Below, one piece after another: positions 1 to 5,105 of a stretch of DNA of 5,380 nt. The stretch comes from Lysobacteraceae bacterium (GTDB taxonomy: Bacteria > Pseudomonadota > Gammaproteobacteria > DSM-19610): positions 1 through 5,380 of the forward strand of contig JAIVHA010000224.1 of the NCBI GenBank assembly GCA_020201295.1, read 5' to 3'. Within the stretch, counting starts at the first letter, position 1, and each line of letters opens with the position of its first letter. The notes beneath the pieces were generated by a model. It was given only the letters and a program-made list of their open reading frames with translations, was not told where the DNA came from and searched no databases. The position numbers and the translations under genes are program-made.

Positions 1-27
1 GAATTCCCGCCTGCGCAGGAATGACGG
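1..27. repeat. Partial GTCATTCC-type palindromic repeat at the window edge
   Basis: The first bases carry a self-complementary core, CCTGCGCAGG (10-19), flanked by ATTCC on the left (3-7) and GGAATGACGG on the right (18-27). This is the right half of the same style of element as the complete palindrome at 80-107. The left part is cut by the window edge or degenerate. No coding potential is seen. Identity as a dispersed repeat is inferred from its similarity to the neighbouring element. Confidence 0.45.
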
Positions 28-79
28 ATAAGCTGAGATCCGGCTTACGTTAGTGCCATTCATCGCTACGATTGAGTCT

Positions 80-107
80 CGTCATTCCGGCACATGCCGG
101 AATGACG
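80..107. repeat. Perfect 13-bp inverted repeat (GTCATTCCGG type)
   Basis: The arms CGTCATTCCGGCA and TGCCGGAATGACG are exactly complementary with a 2-base centre, giving a strong hairpin on either strand. It lies about 50 bp downstream of the stop of the 158-526 gene, so it would form at the 3' end of the cbb transcript. No T-tract follows on the minus strand, so it is not a classical Rho-independent terminator, although it could stabilise the mRNA end. Such palindromes are common dispersed intergenic repeats in proteobacteria. The rest of 1-157 shows no gene. Confidence 0.75.
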
Positions 108-157
108 GAATACCCTGTGTTGTAGCCAATATTCCTGACCCCTGAGTAATCAATTGG

Positions 158-526
158 TTATGTCGCCCGATCGGCAAGCCTGATCGACAGCGACTGTTCC
201 ATGGCAGCGAGCGCGGAGCCCATGACCAGCCCGGCATGCATGTGATAGAGGCGCAGTTCACAAGGGACCGGCTCATGCAGAGCCTGATTGTGCCTGCGGG
301 TATCGAAGTCGAGCCAGGCCATGATGGGCTGATCGTCGAAGGCGCTGTCGACGCACAACCAGTGGTCGTTCTCCAGGATGATCTCAAGGCCCCGGTGCTC
401 GGGCAAGGGTACGCGCAGAGGGTGTCCGAGACGCAAGAGGGAAAGTCGCACCTGGTTGTAGCAAGTCGCTTCGATGGTTTTCGGCATGACGCGCAGGGGG
501 TGGAGGTTGACGATGTCCGGATCCAT
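158..526 (-). CDS. Hypothetical protein, last gene of the cbb cluster
   Basis: This is an unrecognised protein of 122 residues if translation starts at the ATG at 526. A GTG at 535 would add three residues but has an AGG only one base away, so the ATG is preferred; its own ribosome-binding site is weak. The protein looks soluble, with no signal peptide or membrane segment. It is rich in Trp, His and acidic residues in the middle (HWLCVD near 55-60, MAWLDFDTRRHN near 69-80) and has a helical-looking C-terminal part with YHMHAGL (94-100). The only cysteines are at about 22, 58 and 89. It lies 55 bp after cbbX on the same strand, so co-transcription with cbbLSX is likely. A role linked to carbon fixation is inferred only from position. 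The even composition and lack of internal stops support a real gene. Confidence 0.7.
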   Translation of the reverse strand: MDPDIVNLHPLRVMPKTIEATCYNQVRLSLLRLGHPLRVPLPEHRGLEIILENDHWLCVDSAFDDQPIMAWLDFDTRRHNQALHEPVPCELRLYHMHAGLVMGSALAAMEQSLSIRLADRAT

Positions 527-581
527 CGGGTTCACGCCTGCATTTTACCGTGAGAAAAGGGTTCGAGAAACTGCCCTGTAG

Positions 582-1535
582 TCAGTCGTCATCAGGAATA
601 CCGTCATCAACCGTATCGGGTTTTCCCTCGGCGAACACCCGGCTGGCGAGGATATCCTCGGCTTCGAGGGTCATGAGATCCCGCTTGGTGAGCTTGCGGC
701 CGGTGCTGTTGAACAGGCGGTTTGCCTGGCGCAGGCGCGCGCGGTCCAGCGCGTTGCGGATCGAGCGGGCATTGGCGAAGTGCTCCAGTTTTTTTCGCTT
801 GTCGATGTATTCCGCGAAGGCCTCATCGGCCTCCGGGCTGAAGCGATAGTTCTGTTCGGCCAGCATCAGTTTTGCGATCGCCAGCAACTCCTCTGAACGG
901 TAGTCCGGGAAGTCGATGTGATGGGCGATGCGCGAACGCATGCCCGGGTTGCTGTGAAAGAACCGGTCCATCTTGTCCTTGTAACCGGCCAGGATCACTA
1001 CCAGGTCGTCACGATTGTTCTCCATGATCTGCAACAGGATTTCAATGGACTCCTGGCCGTAGTCGCGCTCGTTCTCGGGCCGGTAGAGATAATAGGCCTC
1101 GTCGATGAACAACACACCGCCCATCGCCTTCTTGATGACCTCCTTGGTCTTCGGTGCCGTATGCCCGATGTACTGGCCGACCAGGTCGTCGCGGGTCACC
1201 GATATCAGATGCCCTTCGCGCACGTAACCGAGCCGGTGCAGGATCTCGGCCATGCGCAGCGCCACGGTTGTCTTGCCGGTGCCCGGGTTGCCGGTGAAAC
1301 ACATGTGCAGCGTGGGGGTCTCGGAGCTCAGCTGCATCTGCTTGCGCACGCGATCGACCAGCAACAGGGCGGCGGTCTCGCGGATGCGGGTCTTGACGGG
1401 TACCAGGCCCACCAGCTCGCGGTCCAGCTTGTCCAGCACCTCCTGAACGTTGGAGCTATGGAACTCGGTCTCCAGGTCGACCTCGGTGTCTTCCGGAGGG
1501 ACATCGTCCGGGATCGGTTCGTCTGTTTCGCTCAT
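582..1535 (-). CDS. cbbX: CbbX, AAA+ activase of red-type RuBisCO
   Basis: The product has 317 residues, close to known CbbX proteins. CbbX is a cytosolic hexameric ATPase that removes inhibitory sugar phosphates from red-type RuBisCO by pulling the C-terminal tail of CbbL into its pore. Visible motifs are Walker A GNPGTGKTT (82-90), a pore-loop YIG (122-124), Walker B VLFIDEA (141-147), the sensor-1 region VILAGYKDK (180-188), an arginine-finger region NPGMRSRI (196-203), and a sensor-2 type helix starting at ANARSIRNALDR (255-266). The N-terminus and the extreme C-terminus (DDGIPDDD) are acidic. The ATG at 1535 is chosen because AGGA sits 8 bases upstream; the reading frame stays open to 1631, but that stretch is REP-like sequence. 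The gene follows cbbS after 178 bp, a wide gap for an operon, and precedes the unknown gene at 158-526. All core ATPase motifs look intact. Confidence 0.96.
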   Translation of the reverse strand: MSETDEPIPDDVPPEDTEVDLETEFHSSNVQEVLDKLDRELVGLVPVKTRIRETAALLLVDRVRKQMQLSSETPTLHMCFTGNPGTGKTTVALRMAEILHRLGYVREGHLISVTRDDLVGQYIGHTAPKTKEVIKKAMGGVLFIDEAYYLYRPENERDYGQESIEILLQIMENNRDDLVVILAGYKDKMDRFFHSNPGMRSRIAHHIDFPDYRSEELLAIAKLMLAEQNYRFSPEADEAFAEYIDKRKKLEHFANARSIRNALDRARLRQANRLFNSTGRKLTKRDLMTLEAEDILASRVFAEGKPDTVDDGIPDDD

Positions 1536-1556
1536 ATGCATGGTCCTGACAGATGG

Positions 1557-1647
1557 GTAGGAGCGGCCTGAAGGTGAGGCGCTTGCGCCGAGAGGCTGCC
1601 CTGGGGCATGGCCGCGAATGTTCGCGGGCAAAGCCCGCTCCTACAGG
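1557..1647. repeat. REP-like inverted repeat between cbbS and cbbX
   Basis: A unit beginning GTAGGAGCGGCC (1557-1568) faces a unit ending GCCCGCTCCTACAGG (1633-1647), so the outer ends are inverted copies, as in a BIME. The right unit contains two overlapping hairpins: CCGCGAA/TTCGCGG with a 2-base centre (1612-1627) and GCGGGC-AAA-GCCCGC (1624-1638). It shares CCGCTCCTACAGGCG with 5024-5038, and GAATGTTCGCGGGC (1616-1629) is the reverse complement of 4918-4931, so the family recurs within this window. It lies inside the presumed cbb transcript, upstream of the cbbX start. The remaining 66 bases to the cbbS stop (1648-1713) hold nothing I recognise. Confidence 0.8.
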
Positions 1648-1713
1648 CGCCTCCCTGGATCTCGCTGCCCGTGCCGTCCGGCATTGTGATCCAAGAGGGG
1701 TCCTCACGGTTCC

Positions 1714-2075
1714 CTACGTGTAACGCTCGCCCTCCGGCTTGTCGGTGGCATACGGAATGATGGTATAGCCCATGCTGCGGCCGTTGCGCTCCTCGCGGAT
1801 CAGGCGAAAGCCGGGTTCGGTCTTCGGCCGGTTGACGATGAACGACATGCGCGGCGTCTCCCAGCCGCGCGTGCTGTCGAAGGCCGTGACCCGCACATAG
1901 TGGTTCGGGAAGGTCTTGCGGCAGTCGTTGATTTCCATGAGGATGCCGGCCGGGTCCTTGAGGTCGAACATGGGCATGCCGAACATTTCCCAGTAGGTGT
2001 TGCGTGGGTGCGGGTCGTCGGTGTATTCGACGTTCACCGCCCAATGCGATTGCCGTGGTTGTTCATCATGATCAT
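1714..2075 (-). pseudogene. cbbS: RuBisCO small subunit, N-terminally deleted and frameshifted
   Basis: The frame at 1714-2043 encodes 109 residues clearly belonging to a red-type small subunit: WAVNVEYTDDPHPRNTYWEM, PMFDLKDPAG, RVTAFDSTRGWE, SFIVNRP, and the C-terminal extension ending EGERYT that forms the extra beta-hairpin of this type. The start region is wrong, however. A good ribosome-binding site (AGGAG, 2079-2083) and ATG codons at 2075, 2069 and 2066 lie just after cbbL, but they open a different frame, reading MIMMNNHGNRIGR and then TGA at 2036-2034. Related proteins have roughly 27 residues between the start region and WAV, resembling TQGxFSFLPDLTDEQI; this segment is absent. A deletion of about 82 bp (3n+1) around 2043-2045 explains both the loss and the frameshift. 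No in-frame start with a ribosome-binding site precedes WAV; the only nearby one is GTG at 2037. An assembly or sequencing error is the main alternative to a true pseudogene. Confidence 0.8.
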
Positions 2076-2087
2076 GGTCTCCTGTAA

Positions 2088-3566
2088 TCAGTTGCTGGTG
2101 GTGGCCGTGGGGACGAAGTCCGGGGTGTCGGTGGACTCGTAGTTGAAGGTGATGTCCTTCCAGGTGTCCAGCGCGGCCTTGAGCGGCGAACACCACTTGG
2201 CGGCGGCCTCCAGGATCTGCGGCCCTTCCTTCAGGTAATCACGACCTTCGTTGCGGGCCTGGACCATGACTTCCAGCGCCACGCGATTGGCCACCGCACC
2301 CTGCTGAATACCCTGCGGATGGCCGATGGTGCCGCCGCCGAACTGCAGCACCACGTCTTCGCCGAGGTAGTGCAACAGCTGGTGCATCTGGCCAGCGTGG
2401 ATACCGCCCGATGCGACCGGCATGACCTTGTTCAGCGAGGCCCAGTCCTGCTCGAAGAACAGGCCGTTCTCCAGGCTCATGGGCGTATGCGATTCGCGCA
2501 GGGTGTCGTAGAAGCCCTTGATCATCAGCGGATCGCCCTCGAGCTTGCCGACCACGGTACCGGCATGGATGTGGTCCACGCCCGCCATGCGCATCCACTT
2601 GCAGATCACGCGGAAGTTCATGCCGTGGTTCTTCTGGCGTGAATAGGTGGAATTGCCGGCGCGATGCAGGTGCAGGATCATGTCGTTGTTGCGCGCCCAC
2701 TTGGCCATGCTCTGGATGGCGGTATAGCCGATCACCAGGTCAACCATCACGATCAACGAACCCAGGCTCTTGGCGAACTCCGCCCGCTCGATCATCTCGT
2801 CCATGGTGCCGGCGGTGACGTTGAGGTAATGGCCCTTGACCTCGCCGGTGGCGGCGGAGGCACGGTTGACGGCTTCCATGCAGTACAAAAAGCGGTCGCG
2901 CCAGTGCATGAAGGGCTGCGAGTTGATGTTCTCGTCGTCTTTCACGAAATCCAGCCCGCCCTTCAGCGCCTCGTAGACCACGCGCCCGTAGTTGCGGCCG
3001 GACAGGCCGAGCTTGGGCTTGGTGGTGGCGCCCAGCAGCGGGCGGCCGAACTTGTCGAGACGCTCGCGCTCCACCACGATGCCGGTGGCCGGGCCCTGGA
3101 AGGTCTTGAGGTAGGCGACCGGCATGCGCATGTCTTCCAGGCGCAGCGCCTTGACGGCCTTGAAACCGAACACGTTGCCGATGATCGAGGCCGTGAGGTT
3201 GGCGATGGAACCCGGCTCGAACAGGTCCAGGTCATAGGCGATATAGGCGAAGTACTGCGCGTCGATATCGGTGCCTTCGCCAGTGTTCGGTACCGCGTCC
3301 ACCCGGTAGGCCTTGGCGCGATACAGCTCACAGGCGGTCAAGCGGTCGGTCCAGACCACGGTCCAGGTCGCGGTCGAGGATTCGCCGGCCACCGCGGCGG
3401 CGGCCTCTTCCGGATCCACGCCCTTCTGCGGCGTGATGCGGAACAGGGCCACCACATCGGTGTCCTTGGGCTGATAGTCGGGCTCCCAATAACCCATCTT
3501 CTTGTATGGGATAACGCCGGACTTGTAACGCTCCTTGGCGTTGGTGATGGTTTCGGATTTGCTCAT
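2088..3566 (-). CDS. cbbL: RuBisCO large subunit, form I red-type (IC-like)
   Basis: This 492-residue cytosolic protein is the catalytic subunit that carboxylates, or oxygenates, ribulose-1,5-bisphosphate in the Calvin cycle. It is full length for the family. Active-site residues are all present: Lys183 and Lys185 in TTKPKLGLS, the carbamylated Lys209 with Asp211 and Glu212 in GGLDFVKDDE, His301-Arg302 in HLHRAG, His334 in HIHAGT, loop-6 Lys341 in GTVVGKLEGD, Ser386 in ASGGIH, and the phosphate-binding FGGGTIGHPQG (409-419). MHWRDRFLY and the C-terminal tail FNYESTDTPDF plus about nine residues mark it as red-type, and that tail is the handle for CbbX. A stretch near 94-104 (NTGEGTDIDAQ) is longer than in alphaproteobacterial form IC as I remember it, and resembles nitrifier or gammaproteobacterial versions. 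The ATG at 3566 is preceded by GAGAGGGG at suitable spacing. It is the first gene of the operon, 12 bp before the cbbS start region. Confidence 0.98.
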   Translation of the reverse strand: MSKSETITNAKERYKSGVIPYKKMGYWEPDYQPKDTDVVALFRITPQKGVDPEEAAAAVAGESSTATWTVVWTDRLTACELYRAKAYRVDAVPNTGEGTDIDAQYFAYIAYDLDLFEPGSIANLTASIIGNVFGFKAVKALRLEDMRMPVAYLKTFQGPATGIVVERERLDKFGRPLLGATTKPKLGLSGRNYGRVVYEALKGGLDFVKDDENINSQPFMHWRDRFLYCMEAVNRASAATGEVKGHYLNVTAGTMDEMIERAEFAKSLGSLIVMVDLVIGYTAIQSMAKWARNNDMILHLHRAGNSTYSRQKNHGMNFRVICKWMRMAGVDHIHAGTVVGKLEGDPLMIKGFYDTLRESHTPMSLENGLFFEQDWASLNKVMPVASGGIHAGQMHQLLHYLGEDVVLQFGGGTIGHPQGIQQGAVANRVALEVMVQARNEGRDYLKEGPQILEAAAKWCSPLKAALDTWKDITFNYESTDTPDFVPTATTSN

Positions 3567-3686
3567 GAATCACCCCTCTCGGGTTCATGACCGGGACTGT
3601 CGATGCGGGCCCGGCCGGACCGCAGTGTGCCCGTCCAGACGTCCGGGGCAGTCACCTGGCCAGAGGGTGGCGAAAGCCAATCATCA

Positions 3687-3716
3687 ATAACAGTCGATTT
3701 TTTCGATTTCTATGAT
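3687..3716 (+). promoter_or_regulatory. Possible cbbR promoter (weak)
   Basis: TATGAT at 3711-3716 is one base from a sigma-70 -10 box. ATAACA at 3687-3692 matches four of six -35 bases with an 18-base spacer. Initiation near 3723 would give a cbbR leader of about 165 bases that includes the 27-bp hairpin at 3749-3809. It overlaps the candidate operator, which fits autorepression as usual for LysR-type genes. No equally good promoter was seen for cbbL on the minus strand. Confidence 0.3.
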
Positions 3717-3730
3717 AGATTTTCATCTAT
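3694..3730. promoter_or_regulatory. Candidate CbbR operator in the cbbR-cbbL control region
   Basis: Three LysR-type T-N11-A motifs are stepped by 9 and 10 bases: 3694-3706 (TCGATTTTTTCGA), 3703-3715 (TCGATTTCTATGA) and 3713-3725 (TGATAGATTTTCA). The last also fits the CbbR consensus TNA-N7-TNA and is palindromic at its ends (TGA/TCA). A further perfect inverted repeat, ATAGAT-N4-ATCTAT, spans 3715-3730. The AT-rich patch stands out in an otherwise GC-rich 323-base region between cbbR and cbbL, 128 bases from the cbbL start and 160 from the cbbR start. The motifs are seen in the sequence; binding by CbbR is inferred from the family and layout. The cbbL side of the region (3581-3680) is GC-rich and shows no other element I can support. 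Confidence 0.6.
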
Positions 3731-3748
3731 GGAGCCTCTTAATCGACA

Positions 3749-3809
3749 CGTCATTGCGAGCGCAGCGAAGCAATCCCCAAAAGATTGCTTCGCTGCGCTC
3801 GCAATGACG
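3749..3809. repeat. Perfect 27-bp inverted repeat (TCATTGCGAG type)
   Basis: The arms at 3749-3775 and 3783-3809 are exactly complementary over 27 bases, around a 7-base loop CCCAAAA. This is the widespread dispersed palindrome seen in many bacterial genomes as CGTCATTGCGAG...GAAGCAATC. It lies between the candidate operator and cbbR and, if cbbR starts upstream of it, would form a very stable hairpin in the cbbR leader. Open frames run through it on both strands, but these translate the repeat and are not genes. Perfect arm identity suggests recent arrival or ongoing maintenance. Confidence 0.9.
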
Positions 3810-3811
3810 AA

Positions 3812-3826
3812 GATACCGAAGGTATC
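3812..3826. repeat. Small hairpin in the cbbR leader
   Basis: GATACC-GAA-GGTATC is a perfect 6-bp inverted repeat with a 3-base loop, two bases after the large palindrome and 63 bases before the cbbR start. It has no T-tract and so is not an intrinsic terminator. Function is unknown, and chance occurrence is possible. Confidence 0.4.
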
Positions 3827-3889
3827 GGAACTCCCCTAACCACCAGACTCCAGGCCCACCGGACGGGCTGCCACCAAGATGGAGGTCCC

Positions 3890-4855
3890 GTGCGCCATAC
3901 CACGTTCCGCCAGCTGGAAGTATTCGCGGCCATCGCCCGGCTCGGCAGCTTCACACGCGCCGCCGAGGAGCTGTTCCTCACCCAGCCCACCGCCAGCATG
4001 CAGATCAAGAAGCTGACCGATACCGTCGGGCTGCCGCTGTTCGAGCAGATCGGCAAGCGCATCTACCTGACCGATGCCGGCACGGCACTGCAGTCCAGCT
4101 GCCGCGAGATCTTCGACACCCTCAATAATTTCGAGATGCTGGTGGCGGACATGCAGGGACTCAAACAGGGCCGGCTACGCCTGGCCGTGGTGACCACCGC
4201 CAAGTATTTCGCACCGCGCCTGCTCGGGCCCTTCTGCAAGCGCTATCCGGGGATCGAGGTATCCCTGAAGGTCAGCAACCGCGAACGGATACTCGAGCGG
4301 CTCGGCGACAACCGCGATGACCTGTACGTGCTGGGCCAGCCGCCAGAAGGTCTCGATGTGGTGTACGAGCCCTTCCTGCCCAACCCGCTGGTGGTGCTGG
4401 CACCGCACGATCATCCACTGGCCGGGCAACGCAACATACCGCTGAAACGGCTCGCCGAGGAACCCTTCATCATGCGCGAACCTGGCTCGGGTACGCGCAT
4501 GGCCATGGAGCGCCTGTTCCACACGCACAAGCTCAAGGTGAAGGTGCGCATGGAGCTCGGCAGCAACGAAGCCATCAAGCAGGCGATCGTGGGTGGACTC
4601 GGAATTTCGGTGCTGTCACGCCATACCCTGGCACTGGATGCAGCGACGGGCCAGCTGGCCACCCTGGATGTGCAGCACTTCCCCATCGAACGCCTGTGGT
4701 ACGCCGTCTATCCGGCCGGCAAGCAGCCGTCGACCGTGGCCCAGACCTTTCTCGAATACCTGCACAGCGCCGCCGACCAGGTGAATGACATCCCCTGCCA
4801 TCATGCCGAGCAGGCCGGTGCATGTCCGCTGATCAAAGGGGTCGGTGACAAATGA
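3890..4855 (+). CDS. cbbR: CbbR, LysR-type activator of the cbb operon
   Basis: The product has 321 residues starting at GTG 3890, with GGAGG at 3881-3885. The frame is open further upstream, but that part is the 27-bp repeat and does not resemble CbbR. The N-terminal winged helix-turn-helix (about 1-62) reads RQLEVFAAIARLGSFTRAAE, then LTQPTASMQIKKL and LPLFEQIGKRIYLTDAG, typical of CbbR. A linker helix follows (about 63-92), then the effector-binding fold (about 95-295) with GRLRLAVVTTAKYFAPRLL, FIMREPGSGTR and VGGLGISVLSR. CbbR binds the cbb control region as an oligomer and activates transcription in response to metabolites such as RuBP, NADPH or ATP, depending on species. Divergent placement from cbbL is the classical arrangement. 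The last residues (GVGDK) are encoded inside a 15-bp inverted repeat copy, so the extreme C-terminus may be a product of repeat insertion. Confidence 0.94.
   Translation: MRHTTFRQLEVFAAIARLGSFTRAAEELFLTQPTASMQIKKLTDTVGLPLFEQIGKRIYLTDAGTALQSSCREIFDTLNNFEMLVADMQGLKQGRLRLAVVTTAKYFAPRLLGPFCKRYPGIEVSLKVSNRERILERLGDNRDDLYVLGQPPEGLDVVYEPFLPNPLVVLAPHDHPLAGQRNIPLKRLAEEPFIMREPGSGTRMAMERLFHTHKLKVKVRMELGSNEAIKQAIVGGLGISVLSRHTLALDAATGQLATLDVQHFPIERLWYAVYPAGKQPSTVAQTFLEYLHSAADQVNDIPCHHAEQAGACPLIKGVGDK
4839..4853. repeat. 15-bp inverted repeat, left copy, overlapping the cbbR end
   Basis: GGGTCGGTGACAAAT here is the exact reverse complement of 5060-5074. It covers the last codons of cbbR and the first base of its stop codon. 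The two copies bracket the REP-like cluster at 4902-5036, so together they may be the ends of one composite repeat. Confidence 0.7.
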
Positions 4856-4901
4856 GTCCATCGCTTGGCATGCACCGGCGACGCGCTCCGGCTCGGGGAC
4901 C

Positions 4902-5036
4902 TGTAGGAGCGGGCTCTGCCCGCGAACATTCACGGGCTTGCCTGTTCCTGCAAGATGAGCAAACCACCCATAGGAGCGGGCTCCGCCCGCGAAGCCCTGT
5001 GCCATGACGGTTCGCGGCCAAGGCCGCTCCTACAGG
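4902..5036. repeat. Cluster of three REP-like hairpins (BIME-like)
   Basis: Three units of the GTAGGAGCGG family occur. Unit 1 starts TGTAGGAGCGGGC at 4902 and has the hairpin GCGGGC-TCT-GCCCGC (4909-4923). Unit 2 starts TAGGAGCGGGC at 4971 with GCGGGC-TCC-GCCCGC (4976-4990). Unit 3 is inverted, with GCGGCC-AA-GGCCGC (5014-5027) followed by TCCTACAGG. The first and last units face each other, as in BIMEs. The cluster lies between the convergent ends of cbbR and the IclR-type gene, the usual place for such elements. Varied spacers and only three imperfect units rule out a CRISPR array. Confidence 0.85.
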
Positions 5037-5059
5037 CGATATTTTGCAATGATCGGGTG

Positions 5060-5074
5060 ATTTGTCACCGACCC
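5060..5074. repeat. 15-bp inverted repeat, right copy
   Basis: ATTTGTCACCGACCC is the exact reverse complement of 4839-4853. Locally it also forms a short hairpin, GGTGA-TTTG-TCACC (5056-5069). It lies 31 bases beyond the stop codon of the IclR-type gene, so it could form in that transcript's 3' end. Confidence 0.7.
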
Positions 5075-5105
5075 GAATGGCACTTGGTTGCGCCCGGAAT
5101 CCCCG

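Noticed and set aside
80..107. Intrinsic terminator for the cbb operon
   Set aside because: The hairpin is strong but no T-tract follows it on the minus strand.
918..1571. Plus-strand open frame of 217 codons opposite cbbX
   Set aside because: It is a shadow of cbbX with biased composition and no recognisable motifs.
1536..1631. Longer cbbX start adding 32 residues
   Set aside because: The added part translates REP-like repeat sequence and ignores the well-placed AGGA before the ATG at 1535.
2044..2196. Upstream extension of the cbbS frame that would give a 160-residue protein
   Set aside because: The extra residues come from reading the cbbL 3' end out of frame; the His/Gln/Arg-rich sequence does not resemble the small-subunit N-terminus.
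2664..3590. Long plus-strand open frame of 308 codons opposite cbbL
   Set aside because: It is antisense to a clear cbbL, and its His/Val/Gly/Ala-rich translation resembles no protein. High GC removes stop codons in this frame.
3785..3889. Longer cbbR start from a TTG
   Set aside because: The start lies within the 27-bp inverted repeat, and the 35 added residues do not resemble CbbR. GTG 3890 has a GGAGG and fits the family's N-terminus.
4902..5036. Possible CRISPR array
   Set aside because: There are only three imperfect units, in mixed orientation and with uneven spacing; they fit REP/BIME elements.
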